From the NCBI RefSeq assembly GCF_039539485.1, contig NZ_BAABDF010000006.1:62001-126000 (forward strand): a stretch of 64,000 nucleotides of DNA. The letters are read 5' to 3'. Of the stretch, positions 16,781 to 25,176 are shown piece by piece (the first letter of the stretch is position 1; each line of letters begins with the position of its first letter). The notes beneath the pieces are model-generated. The model was given only the letters and a program-made list of their open reading frames with translations. It was not told where the DNA came from and made no database searches. A program made the translations under genes and the position numbers. The DNA comes from Celeribacter arenosi. GTDB taxonomy: Bacteria; Pseudomonadota; Alphaproteobacteria; Rhodobacterales; Rhodobacteraceae.

Positions 16781-18802
16781 ATGACCAATCCGCTTCTCAC
16801 CGACTGGAACACCCCCTTTGATCTGCCGCCCTTCGAGCTGATCGAGGACGCCCATTTCAAACCCGCCTTCGAGGCCGCCCTCGACGCAGGCCGCGCCGCC
16901 GTCAAGGCGATCACCGACAACCCCGAGCCGCCGACATTTGAGAACACCATCGACGCCTATGAGCGCGCCGACGACCTTCTCTCGCGCGTGCTCGGCGTCT
17001 TCTTTGGCATCTCCGGCGCCGACAGCAACGATACCCGCGAAGAACTCCAACGCGAATTCTCCCCGCGCCTTGCCGGCTATGCCTCTGAAATCACCTCGAA
17101 TTCCGCCCTCTTCGCGCGGATCGAAACGCTGTGGAATGCCCGCGACACCCTCGATCTGACCCCCGAGCAGGCCCGCGTTTTGATGCTCACCCACCGCTCC
17201 TTCATCCGTGCCGGTGCCGCGCTCGATGAGGTCGCAGAGGCGCGCATGGCCGCGATCAAATCGCGTCTGGCCACGCTCGGCACCGCCTTTTCCCAAAACC
17301 TGCTCGCCGATGAGCGCGCGTGGTTCATGCCGCTCGCGGAGGCCGACCTCGACGGTCTGCCCGACTTCGTCATCTCCGCTGCGCGCGCCGCAGGCGAAGA
17401 CAAAGGGCAGGACGGTCCGGTCCTGACGCTCTCGCGCTCGCTCATTGTGCCGTTCCTGCAATTTTCGACCCGCCGCGACCTGCGCGAAAAGGCGTTTCGC
17501 GCATGGACCGCGCGCGGCGCCAACGGCAACGACCATGACAACCGCGCCAATGCCGCCGAAATCCTCGCCCTGCGCGAAGAGCGCGCCAAACTCCTCGGCT
17601 ACGACAGCTTCGCCGCCTATAAACTCGAAACCGAGATGGCCAAAACCCCCGACGCCGTGCGTGACCTGTTGATGTCCGTCTGGGAGCCCGCAAAAAATGC
17701 TGCGCAGCAAGACGCGGAAATCATTGAAAAAATGCTAGTGGCCGATGGCCTCTCCGCCCCCGTCGAACCATGGGATTGGCGCTACTACGCCGAGAAACGC
17801 CGCCGCACCGAACACGGCCTCGACGAAGCCGCCCTCAAACCCTATCTGCAACTCGACCGCATGATAGAGGCCGCCTTCACCTGCGCCACGCGCCTCTTCG
17901 GCCTCGAATTCGAGCGCCTCGATCTGCCCGCCTACCACGCCGATGTGTCGGTCTGGAGCGTGACGCGAAACGGTGAACCCGTGGCCACATTCCTCGGTGA
18001 TTACTACGCGCGCGGCTCCAAACGATCCGGCGCGTGGTGCATGGCGATGCGGTCGCAACAAAAGCTCGACGGGGACATCCAGCCCATCGTCGTAAACGTG
18101 TGCAATTTTGCCAAACCGGCGGCAGGACAGCCCGCACTCCTGTCCTGTGATGATGCAAAGACGCTCTTCCACGAGTTCGGCCATGCCCTGCACCAGATGC
18201 TCTCCAACGTCACCTACCCGTCGATTTCGGGCACCTCCGTGGCGCGCGATTTCGTCGAACTGCCCTCGCAGCTCTATGAGCACTGGCTCGACGTGCCACA
18301 GGTCCTCGAAGAGTTTGCCACCCACGCCGAGACCGGTGAACCCATGCCGCGTGACATGCTCGACCGGCTGCTCGCGGCCCAGACCTTTGACCAAGGGTTC
18401 GCGACCGTGGAATACGTCGCCTCCGCGCTCGTCGATCTCGACTTCCACGACGGCCCCGCGCCCACCGACCCGATACAGGCGCAGGCCGAAACGCTCGACC
18501 GGATCGGCATGCCCCACGCCATCACCATGCGCCACGCGACCCCGCATTTCGCGCATGTCTTCTCCGGCGACGGCTATTCGGCGGGCTATTATTCCTACAT
18601 GTGGTCGGAGGTCATGGACGCCGATGCCTTCGAGGCCTTCGATGAAAACGGTGCCTTCGATGCGGACACCGCCAAACGGCTGGAGGCCGCGATCCTGTCC
18701 ACCGGCGGCTCGCGCGACCCCGAAGACCTCTACACCGAATTCCGCGGCCGCATGCCGGGGGTAGAGGCGTTGCTCAAAGGGCGCGGATTGCTGCCCGCCT
18801 AA
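16781..18802 (+). CDS. M3 family zinc metallopeptidase (oligopeptidase A / Dcp-like)
   Basis: Large cytoplasmic zinc peptidase, 673 residues, the family's usual size. The zinc-binding HEFGH lies near residues 463-467 in LFHEFGHALHQML, with the third ligand region FVELPSQLYEHW downstream. The N-terminal LPPFELIEDAHFKPAFEAAL is typical of PrlC/Dcp. It probably degrades short peptides, including cleaved signal peptides. No signal sequence is present, which favours a cytoplasmic role. ATG 16781 has AAAGGAG upstream. The 3' end overlaps the convergent CDF gene by 4 bp. Confidence 0.92.
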   Translation: MTNPLLTDWNTPFDLPPFELIEDAHFKPAFEAALDAGRAAVKAITDNPEPPTFENTIDAYERADDLLSRVLGVFFGISGADSNDTREELQREFSPRLAGYASEITSNSALFARIETLWNARDTLDLTPEQARVLMLTHRSFIRAGAALDEVAEARMAAIKSRLATLGTAFSQNLLADERAWFMPLAEADLDGLPDFVISAARAAGEDKGQDGPVLTLSRSLIVPFLQFSTRRDLREKAFRAWTARGANGNDHDNRANAAEILALREERAKLLGYDSFAAYKLETEMAKTPDAVRDLLMSVWEPAKNAAQQDAEIIEKMLVADGLSAPVEPWDWRYYAEKRRRTEHGLDEAALKPYLQLDRMIEAAFTCATRLFGLEFERLDLPAYHADVSVWSVTRNGEPVATFLGDYYARGSKRSGAWCMAMRSQQKLDGDIQPIVVNVCNFAKPAAGQPALLSCDDAKTLFHEFGHALHQMLSNVTYPSISGTSVARDFVELPSQLYEHWLDVPQVLEEFATHAETGEPMPRDMLDRLLAAQTFDQGFATVEYVASALVDLDFHDGPAPTDPIQAQAETLDRIGMPHAITMRHATPHFAHVFSGDGYSAGYYSYMWSEVMDADAFEAFDENGAFDADTAKRLEAAILSTGGSRDPEDLYTEFRGRMPGVEALLKGRGLLPA

Positions 18803-19689
18803 TCCGCCTCGCCCGCGACGTCTTTGTGAATAATCACATCGGCGTTGGGGTAGGCGGCGAGGATATCGGACTTCAACTGCGCGGAGATCGCATGGGCTTC
18901 GCGCAGGCTCTGATCCCCATCCAGTTCGATGTGGATGTGGATGAACGGCTTTGATCCGGCCATGCGCGTTTTGAGATCGTGAAAGGCATGCACGCCCTCG
19001 GTCTGATCCGTCATCGCCTCGATTTCGGCCACCACCTCGGCGGGTGCGGAGCGGTCCATCAACGCGTCCCACGCCCGTTTGCCCAGACGCAATGCCCCCA
19101 CCGCGATCAACGCCGCAGCGCCCAATGCAACCACCGCGTCAATCGAGGTCACCCCGAAAAACGCCGACGCGCCGAGCGCAATGATCGCCCCGATGTTGGG
19201 GATCAAATCGCCCACATAATGCAACCGGTCGGCGGCCACGACTTTGGACCCTGTGGTGCGCGCAACCCGTTGTTGCCAAAGGACTAATGCGATGGTCAGG
19301 ACGATGGAAAACACCATCACCACCACGCCGCGCCCCTCTTGGGCCATCACCGCCGGCTCGGGCGCGAGCAACCGGCGCACCCCGCTCACCGCGATGATCG
19401 CGGCGGAGACGAGGATGAAGGCCGACTGCCCGAGGGCGGCCAGATCCTCCGCGCTTGTGTGGCCGAAACGGTGGTCCTCATCGGGGGGGCGCGCGGCGTA
19501 ATAGATCGCGATCAACCCGCCAATCGCCATCATCAGATCGAGCCCGCTATCGGCCAGAGACGCCGCCACAGACAACGCCCCCGTCGCCCCGAAGGCCCAG
19601 ATTTTCGCCACCACGAGGATCAGCGCCACACTGACCGAGGCCAATCCGGCCCGCATGTTCAGACTATGGTGTCCGCTCGCATCGCTCAT
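18799..19689 (-). CDS. Cation diffusion facilitator (CDF) transporter
   Basis: A 296-residue inner-membrane protein with six predicted helices and a cytoplasmic C-terminal CDF dimer domain. The metal-site helix reads ASLADSGLDLMMAIGG, with the D-x-x-x-D arrangement of CDFs. RFGHTSAEDLAALGQS matches the family loop, and HYVGDLIPNIGA provides the second metal-binding pair. The Asp/Asp and His/Asp arrangement fits Zn, Fe or Mn export; the metal cannot be fixed from sequence. The C-domain HIHIELDGDQSL is normal. It faces the M3 peptidase gene tail to tail. Confidence 0.9.
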   Translation of the reverse strand: MSDASGHHSLNMRAGLASVSVALILVVAKIWAFGATGALSVAASLADSGLDLMMAIGGLIAIYYAARPPDEDHRFGHTSAEDLAALGQSAFILVSAAIIAVSGVRRLLAPEPAVMAQEGRGVVVMVFSIVLTIALVLWQQRVARTTGSKVVAADRLHYVGDLIPNIGAIIALGASAFFGVTSIDAVVALGAAALIAVGALRLGKRAWDALMDRSAPAEVVAEIEAMTDQTEGVHAFHDLKTRMAGSKPFIHIHIELDGDQSLREAHAISAQLKSDILAAYPNADVIIHKDVAGEAD

Positions 19690-19715
19690 GTCTTACCCTC
19701 GCAGACCCGCCTGCG

Positions 19716-20342
19716 TTATTCCAGAACCTCGTCGGCCCCGATGCCCCATAGACCGACCTTGGTGACCCAGCCTTTGTACCCGTCCGCGCTCACGCGGCAC
19801 CAGTCGACCTTGCACGACAAGAGGCGCAGGATCACACCCTTTTCGGCATGGGCGTTGAGCGGGCTGGTCGGATCAGGACGGGCATGCAGATCAACCGTCT
19901 CCGCCTCGACGAGCGCCATACGCACCCCCGAAATCAGCGAATAATGCAGCCACCCGACAGCCCCGTCATTGTCACGCACACGCCGCCAGTGACCATATTC
20001 CGCGATCACCTCCAAAGGCGTGCCACGGCGGGTAAAAACCCAATCAATCCGGTGACTTAGTGATGGTCCACGGCGCACGTTCGCCTCATTGGCCTTGAGC
20101 GAGACAAAGCGGGGCAGGGGCAGATTGGTGACCGATCCGCGCGCAGGCCTCTCGGGCTCGTCGCCCTCGTCGCCCTCGTCGGCGCCCACGTTCTCGTCTG
20201 CATCATGGGGCTGGCTCACCGCACTCCCGGTGCCCTCTTGGGCCACCGCAGGGCTGACACCAAAACCACCGCCCGAAAAAAGGATCGCGATCATCGCCAC
20301 ACAGCCAAAGATCACCACCCGAAAACTGCCAATCATTACCAA
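19716..20342 (-). CDS. Exported SH3-domain protein
   Basis: A 208-residue protein with an N-terminal signal sequence (hydrophobic to about residue 30, likely cleavage after AVA), then a low-complexity acidic Glu/Asp-rich linker. Two bacterial SH3 domains follow: the first begins FVSLKANEANVRRGPS and contains WRRVRDNDGAVGWLHYSLISG, and the second ends WCRVSADGYKGWVTKVGLWG. Such domains bind peptidoglycan peptides, so a periplasmic cell-wall role is likely but undefined. It is oriented away from the dehydrogenase gene at 20508. Confidence 0.8.
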   Translation of the reverse strand: MVMIGSFRVVIFGCVAMIAILFSGGGFGVSPAVAQEGTGSAVSQPHDADENVGADEGDEGDEPERPARGSVTNLPLPRFVSLKANEANVRRGPSLSHRIDWVFTRRGTPLEVIAEYGHWRRVRDNDGAVGWLHYSLISGVRMALVEAETVDLHARPDPTSPLNAHAEKGVILRLLSCKVDWCRVSADGYKGWVTKVGLWGIGADEVLE

Positions 20343-20507
20343 AGGTCCCGCTCGTTTTTGCCTGTTCTGCGACCGTTTCGCGGCCGTCCTGCGGTCCGGT
20401 GCGCGCCTCTATGTCGCGCGCGCCCGATTTGCGCCCTTTACGGCTTGCTCCCGCCGGACGGACTTTGCCAGTATGGACATGAAAAGGAAAGCCGCTGAGG
20501 ACCCAGC

Positions 20508-21494
20508 ATGCCCAAACCGCCCCTGAAAATCGTCGTCACGCGCCACCTGCCCGACCCGGTGGAGGCCCGCCTGAAAGAGCTGTTTGACGTGGAACTGAGC
20601 GCTTCTGACGCGAAAATGACCCGCGAGGAACTCGTGGAGGCCATGCTGCGCGCCGACGTCCTCGTGCCCTGCGTGACGGACCGAATCGATAGCGCCATGC
20701 TCGCCGCAGGCGAAGGCCGCCTCAAACTCATCGCCAATTACGGCGCAGGCGTCGACCACATCGACGTGGCCAGCGCCCAACACCGCGGCATCCTCGTCAC
20801 CAATACCCCGGGCGTTGTCACCGAAGACACCGCCGATATGGTCATGGCCTTGATCCTCGCCCTCACACGGCGCATCCCTGAGGGCCAACACGCCATGCAA
20901 AGCGCGATCTGGACCGGCTGGGCCCCGACCGCGTTCATGGGCAAACGGCTCGGCGGGCACGCGATCGGCATCCTCGGCATGGGCCGCATCGGTCAGGCCG
21001 TCGCACGGCGCGCGCGCGCCTTTGGCATGTCCGTGCACTACCACAACCGCCGCCGCCTCCACCCCGATATCGAGGCAGAGACCGGCGCGACCTATTGGGA
21101 AAGCCTCGACCAGATGGTCAGTCGCGTCGACATCCTGTCGATCAACTGCCCGCACACCCCCTCGACCTTCCACCTCATCAACGCGCGCCGCCTGAAACTC
21201 ATGAAACCCGATGCGGTGATCGTGAACACATCACGCGGCGAGGTGATCGACGAAAACGCCCTCACCCGTGGCCTGCGCGCTGGCGACATCGCGGGGGCAG
21301 GGCTCGACGTGTTCGAACACGGCCACCAGATCAACCCGCGCCTGCGCGAATTGCCCAACGTCGTCCTCCTGCCCCACATGGGCTCGGCCACGGTCGAAGG
21401 GCGCATCGAAATGGGTGAAAAAGTCCTGCTCAACATCCACACCTACGCCGACGGCCACCGCCCGCCCGACATGGTCGTCCCCTCGATGGTGTGA
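20508..21494 (+). CDS. D-2-hydroxyacid dehydrogenase (glyoxylate/hydroxypyruvate reductase-like)
   Basis: NAD(P)-dependent D-isomer-specific dehydrogenase, 328 residues. The nucleotide-binding domain shows GILGMGRIGQAVARRARAFGM. The catalytic Arg is in NTSRGEVIDENAL, the Glu in GLDVFEHGHQINP, and the His in VVLLPHMGSAT. The substrate loop LIANYGAGVDHIDV matches the glyoxylate/hydroxypyruvate reductase branch (GyaR/GhrB-like), which reduces glyoxylate and hydroxypyruvate in C2 and serine-cycle metabolism. The exact substrate is inferred. ATG 20508 is preceded by GAGGACC. Confidence 0.9.
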   Translation: MPKPPLKIVVTRHLPDPVEARLKELFDVELSASDAKMTREELVEAMLRADVLVPCVTDRIDSAMLAAGEGRLKLIANYGAGVDHIDVASAQHRGILVTNTPGVVTEDTADMVMALILALTRRIPEGQHAMQSAIWTGWAPTAFMGKRLGGHAIGILGMGRIGQAVARRARAFGMSVHYHNRRRLHPDIEAETGATYWESLDQMVSRVDILSINCPHTPSTFHLINARRLKLMKPDAVIVNTSRGEVIDENALTRGLRAGDIAGAGLDVFEHGHQINPRLRELPNVVLLPHMGSATVEGRIEMGEKVLLNIHTYADGHRPPDMVVPSMV

Positions 21495-21550
21495 AAGACT
21501 GCGGTGCCTGCAGGCCACGTTGGGTTGCTGTGAGCCCAGTGCTACACGAA

Positions 21551-22171
21551 CTATTTAGAAGCCGTCTTCAACAGAGCGAGGATTTTGGGGCCGTAACTGC
21601 GAGCGAAATCCGATGCATTTGATTGAAGATCTACACCGTGCACCGCTTCATTCATTACTGGCATCAAATCTTGCAAAAGCACCGTGGCTTCATCCGGAAT
21701 GGCCCCCGCCTTGGCAAGATCTTCGGACAACGATCGAAGTGTTCGTGGTCGCCCTCTTACATCTGGTGCTAGCGACACATCTTCAGCGATTTTTCGCAAA
21801 CGGCGCTCAATCTGAACTCGAAGCATCGCGATGCCAAGGTTCGGATCATTATCTTCGAAGTACTTGAATGCGTTAATGTCCTCCTCGTCAGGAGTAGTTT
21901 GACTTGCGTCCAACTGGCCCTCGACTTTCGCAAACACAATCTCGAAACCACCTGGTGCATTAATTCTCTCAATAATCCCAAGCACCCAAGGAACGATTGC
22001 TAGTGCCAATGCTCCAGCAGCGATAGGTGAAAGCGTTTTCCAAAAGGTATCAAATAGAGCGATTGCAATGCAAAAGATGCTAAGTGCGAGTTTGAATTTA
22101 TAACTTTTCCACATCGATTCCAAATGTTGCACAGTACGATCCCTGCAAATGAATTTCATCTCGCATACCAC
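21551..22171 (-). CDS. Orphan membrane protein with C-terminal helical domain, AT-rich
   Basis: Unrecognised protein of up to 206 residues. Two hydrophobic helices lie near residues 26-66 (LALSIFCIAIALFDTFW and PIAAGALALAIVPWVLGII). An acidic soluble part follows, ending in a helical region with IERRLRKIAEDV, LRSLSEDLAKAGAIP and LLQDLMPVMNEAVHG. The last block resembles the DUF4145/HEPN-like helical domains found near defence or stress genes; this is resemblance only. The furthest start is GTG 22171, with alternative ATGs at 22159 and 22114; the last has a weak GGA site. Base composition is visibly more AT-rich than both neighbours, suggesting acquired DNA. Confidence 0.6.
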   Translation of the reverse strand: MVCEMKFICRDRTVQHLESMWKSYKFKLALSIFCIAIALFDTFWKTLSPIAAGALALAIVPWVLGIIERINAPGGFEIVFAKVEGQLDASQTTPDEEDINAFKYFEDNDPNLGIAMLRVQIERRLRKIAEDVSLAPDVRGRPRTLRSLSEDLAKAGAIPDEATVLLQDLMPVMNEAVHGVDLQSNASDFARSYGPKILALLKTASK

Positions 22172-22246
22172 AAAAATTAGTCAATCTAAACGTCCACTCC
22201 GTCCCGCATCGCCGCCTACCGCGATTTTCCCTTCAAAAGATAATAC

Positions 22247-22273
22247 GGAACTTTACCCACCCCCTTCGGCGTT
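22247..22273 (+). promoter_or_regulatory. EcfG-like general-stress promoter for csbD
   Basis: GGAAC at 22247-22251 and CGTT at 22270-22273 match the alphaproteobacterial EcfG (sigma-T) promoter halves, lying just upstream of csbD. The spacer is 18 nt, one or two longer than the usual 16-17. CsbD-type genes are typical members of the general stress regulon, which supports the call. Confidence 0.4.
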
Positions 22274-22305
22274 ACTCCTTCGAACCGCAACGAAAGGAGG
22301 ACCCG

Positions 22306-22503
22306 ATGAATTGGGACCAAGTTCAAGGCAAATGGAAACAGCTCAAAGGCAAAGCCCAAGAGCAATGGGGCGAATTGACCAACGACGATCTCGATCAGGT
22401 CGAAGGCAATCGTGACCAACTCGAAGGCAAGATTCAGGAACGCTACGGCAAGAGCAAAGAACAGGCCCGCGCGGAAGTAAACGACTTCCTCGACCGCATC
22501 TGA
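22306..22503 (+). CDS. CsbD family stress protein
   Basis: A 65-residue, highly charged, probably disordered or helical protein. The opening WDQVQGKWKQLKGKAQEQWG and LTNDDLDQVEG are the CsbD (PF05532) signature, with a second short QLEGKIQERYG repeat. CsbD is a general-stress protein of unknown biochemical role; in Bacillus it is under sigma-B. A perfect AAAGGAGG lies 5 nt before the ATG, predicting strong expression. Upstream is an EcfG-like promoter and downstream a GC hairpin. Confidence 0.92.
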   Translation: MNWDQVQGKWKQLKGKAQEQWGELTNDDLDQVEGNRDQLEGKIQERYGKSKEQARAEVNDFLDRI

Positions 22504-22544
22504 GGATGCCCTGATCCCCTCCCTCTCCCTGATTAACCGACGTA

Positions 22545-22572
22545 GGCGCGCTCCCCTCCCGGGCGCGCCTTT
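22545..22572 (+). terminator. Possible intrinsic terminator after csbD
   Basis: Perfect 7-bp arms GGCGCGC (22545-22551) and GCGCGCC (22563-22569) are followed by only three T residues. The hairpin is strong but the weak U-tract makes its efficiency uncertain. It lies between csbD and the convergent pirin gene. Confidence 0.4.
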
Positions 22573-22596
22573 GTCGTGTCTCTACCCGCCGCGTTT

Positions 22597-23511
22597 CTAC
22601 CCGCGCTGATCGCGAATGAACGTGCCGTTCTGCAATTCCTGCATCGCCTGCATCAACTCCTCGCGGGTGTTCATCACGATCGGCCCGTGCCATGCCACCG
22701 GTTCTTTCAACGGCTGACCGGAGATCAACAGAAACCGGATGCCCTCCGGCCCCGCGCGCACGATGACCTCATCGCCCGTGTCAAAGTTCACCAAGGTGCG
22801 GTCGCCCGACATGTCGCGGATGTTGATCTCTTCGCCCTCGACCTCCTTTTCGACCCGCACGCCATAGGGCGCAGAGGCGTCGCGGAAACTCCCCGTTCCG
22901 GCAAAGATATAGGCAAAGGTATTGGCATAGGTGTCCACCGGCAGGCGTTTGGTGGTGTTGGGCGGCACAGACACGTCGAGATAGAGCGGATCGGCCGCGA
23001 TCCCGTCCACCGGCCCGCGTTTGCCCCAAAACGACCCCGTCACGATCTTCACCCGCGTGCCGTCATCGTCGATCACCTCTTCGATGTCGCTGCCCGCAAT
23101 GTCCTGATAGCGCGGCGCGGTCATCTTCAAAGACGACGGCAGGTTCGCCCAGAGCTGGAACCCGTGCATCTGCCCCTTGGCGTTCCCGCGCGGCATTTCC
23201 TGATGCATGATCCCTGACCCGGCGGTCATCCATTGCACCGACCCCGCACCCAAGACACCCCGATTGCCCAAGCTGTCGCCATGCTCCACCTCGCCGTCGA
23301 GCACATAGGTAATCGTCTCGATCCCGCGGTGGGGATGCCACGGAAAACCGGCCTCGAACTTTGCGGGATCATCGTTGCGGAAATCGTCAAACAACAGAAA
23401 CGGATCGAACTCGCGCGGCTTGTGAAAGCCAAAGGCGCGGTACAGATGGACACCCGCGCCCTCAAGCGTGGCCTGTCCTTGGGTTTCTGATTTCACAGGG
23501 CGGAATGTCAT
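22597..23511 (-). CDS. Pirin family protein
   Basis: Bicupin of 304 residues. The N-terminal metal site appears in FPWHPHRGIETITYVLDGEVEH and GSVQWMTAGSGIMHQEMP, giving the His-His-His-Glu ligands of pirins. Pirins variously act as quercetin 2,3-dioxygenases or redox-sensitive regulators in bacteria; which applies is unknown. DPFLLFDDF before the site is also conserved. It stands alone, convergent with csbD, and starts at an ATG about 70 nt from a lipoprotein gene on the same strand. Confidence 0.9.
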   Translation of the reverse strand: MTFRPVKSETQGQATLEGAGVHLYRAFGFHKPREFDPFLLFDDFRNDDPAKFEAGFPWHPHRGIETITYVLDGEVEHGDSLGNRGVLGAGSVQWMTAGSGIMHQEMPRGNAKGQMHGFQLWANLPSSLKMTAPRYQDIAGSDIEEVIDDDGTRVKIVTGSFWGKRGPVDGIAADPLYLDVSVPPNTTKRLPVDTYANTFAYIFAGTGSFRDASAPYGVRVEKEVEGEEINIRDMSGDRTLVNFDTGDEVIVRAGPEGIRFLLISGQPLKEPVAWHGPIVMNTREELMQAMQELQNGTFIRDQRG

Positions 23512-23612
23512 ACCAAACTCCTAGATGCGTTTGGTTAACTATGTGGCCTGTGCCCCTATCGCGTAAAGAGCCGCGCGCACACGCCTCATGTGCATGTGCG
23601 CGCAGATAGACC

Positions 23613-24125
23613 TTATTGCTCGATCAGCTCGCGCAGATCTTCGGCAAATGTCACCACCAGATCCTGGTAGTAGTTCGTCGAACTCGCAATCGCGGTGTCA
23701 ATCAACGCACCGGTGCGGGTCTTGGCGGCTTCACCGGCCGTCACCTGAACCGGATAGGTCGCGATCACAGCGCCATCGGCGGTGGTCAAACGGGCCTGAC
23801 CGATCAGCTTGGACTGGTCCCACCCAAAGGCGGTGCGGCCACTGTCGGCCACGTTCAGACGCGCAATATCGACCAGCAGGTTCGCCCCGTTCGGGGCCCG
23901 ACGGTCGGCAAACTCACGTTCCAGAGCCGCGGTCAGATCGGGATCGAGCGCGCTTGCATAGTCCCCGGCGCGGGCGCTTTCAAAAGCGGCGCCTGTGGTG
24001 ACAACTTCAATCGCTCCGATCGCGAGACCATCGGCCTGCGCCCGGCTCAGCGGGTTACTTCTCGGCATGGGAGCACAGGCAGCAAGGCTCGCAATCATAG
24101 CCGTAGCGAAAACAACATTCTTCAT
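23613..24125 (-). CDS. Hypothetical lipoprotein
   Basis: A 170-residue exported lipoprotein: the signal sequence ends in the lipobox SLAAC (Cys 17). The mature part has no motif I can name. It contains LAIGAIEVVTTGA, LEREFADRR, LLVDIARLNVAD and a conserved-looking SKLIGQARLTTADGAVIATYPVQV stretch (two short pieces), suggesting a small beta-rich envelope protein. Similar Rhodobacteraceae-restricted lipoproteins are known only as domains of unknown function. It is upstream of and in the same direction as the pirin gene, with a 101 bp gap. Confidence 0.7.
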   Translation of the reverse strand: MKNVVFATAMIASLAACAPMPRSNPLSRAQADGLAIGAIEVVTTGAAFESARAGDYASALDPDLTAALEREFADRRAPNGANLLVDIARLNVADSGRTAFGWDQSKLIGQARLTTADGAVIATYPVQVTAGEAAKTRTGALIDTAIASSTNYYQDLVVTFAEDLRELIEQ

Positions 24126-24343
24126 GGTTTAACACTCCTTATCGCGCGCGCGTATGGCGGCGCGATGCGGATAAGACGACGAAAGTGCGCGTTTACAATT
24201 CCCGTCGAAATTTAATTATTCCGCTGTGCAAATCAGCAACATATCCCCGCGCCGCAGGTCACACCCAACACATTGATAAAACTGGATAATTACCCAACAT
24301 CCACGGTGCGCGCTCCAACGGGTCACAGGGGCAGGGCGCGCCC

Positions 24344-25165
24344 CTACTTCTTGTTGTTGTAAACATTCTCCGGTCCGGGGAATTCGCGCGCCTGAACGTC
24401 GGCTGCGTAGTCGGCCACCGCCTGCTCGATTGCCGGTCCCAATGCCCCGTATTTCTTCACGAACTTCGGCACCCAGGGGTTCAGCCCCAGCATATCCTCC
24501 AACACCAAAATCTGCCCGTCGCACTTCTTGGACGCGCCGATCCCGATGGTGGGAATATCCACCGCTTCGGTGATCTCGTCGGCCAGAGGTTCCACAACCC
24601 CCTCGACCACCACCGCAAAAGCACCGGCCTTGGTCACGGCTTTCGCATCGGCGATATGCATGTCCCATGTGTCGCGGTCGCGCCCTTGGGTCTTGAACCC
24701 GCCCATCACATTGGTGGACTGCGGCGTGAGGCCGATATGGGCCATCACCGGAATGCCGCGCTCGACGAGGAAACGGATCGTCTCCTCCATGCGCGCCCCG
24801 CCTTCCAGCTTGACCGCCTGACATTGCGTTTCCTTCATGATCTTGGCGGCATTGCGGAACGCCATATTCGGGCTTTCCTCATAAGTGCCAAAGGGCATAT
24901 CGACCACGATCAGCGCCGATTTCGTGCCGCGCACAACCGCGCGCCCGTGCATGATCATCAGGTCCAAAGGCACGCCAACCGTGCTCTCCATCCCGTGCAT
25001 CACCATGCCCAAACTGTCGCCCACCAGAATGAAGTCGGCGTATTTGTCCACGATCGCGGCCGTATGCGCGTGATAGGAGGTCAAAGACACAATCGGCTCG
25101 CCGCCTTTGCGGGCCCGGATTTGCGGCACGGTTGTGCGGCGGATTTGTTCGGTTTGGGTGGACAT
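24344..25165 (-). CDS. panB: 3-methyl-2-oxobutanoate hydroxymethyltransferase
   Basis: TIM-barrel enzyme (273 residues) that transfers a hydroxymethyl group from methylene-THF to ketoisovalerate, the first committed step to pantothenate. Family segments present are TSYHAHTAAIVDKYADFILVG, DSLGMVMHGMESTVGV, the metal-binding DMPFGTYEESP, VKLEGG, and PVMAHIGLTPQS. ATG 25165 lies 11 bp after the panC stop, giving a panC-panB operon. Assignment is secure. Confidence 0.97.
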   Translation of the reverse strand: MSTQTEQIRRTTVPQIRARKGGEPIVSLTSYHAHTAAIVDKYADFILVGDSLGMVMHGMESTVGVPLDLMIMHGRAVVRGTKSALIVVDMPFGTYEESPNMAFRNAAKIMKETQCQAVKLEGGARMEETIRFLVERGIPVMAHIGLTPQSTNVMGGFKTQGRDRDTWDMHIADAKAVTKAGAFAVVVEGVVEPLADEITEAVDIPTIGIGASKKCDGQILVLEDMLGLNPWVPKFVKKYGALGPAIEQAVADYAADVQAREFPGPENVYNNKK

Positions 25166-25176
25166 TGTCGGCCTCC

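Noticed and set aside
16079..17710. A 543-codon frame antisense to the ThiF and M3 peptidase genes
   Set aside because: High-GC codon bias opens long antisense frames. The composition is Gly/Glu/His-rich without motifs and it overlaps two well-recognised genes.
22216..22419. Minus-strand frame across csbD
   Set aside because: It is antisense to a clear CsbD gene that has a strong ribosome site.
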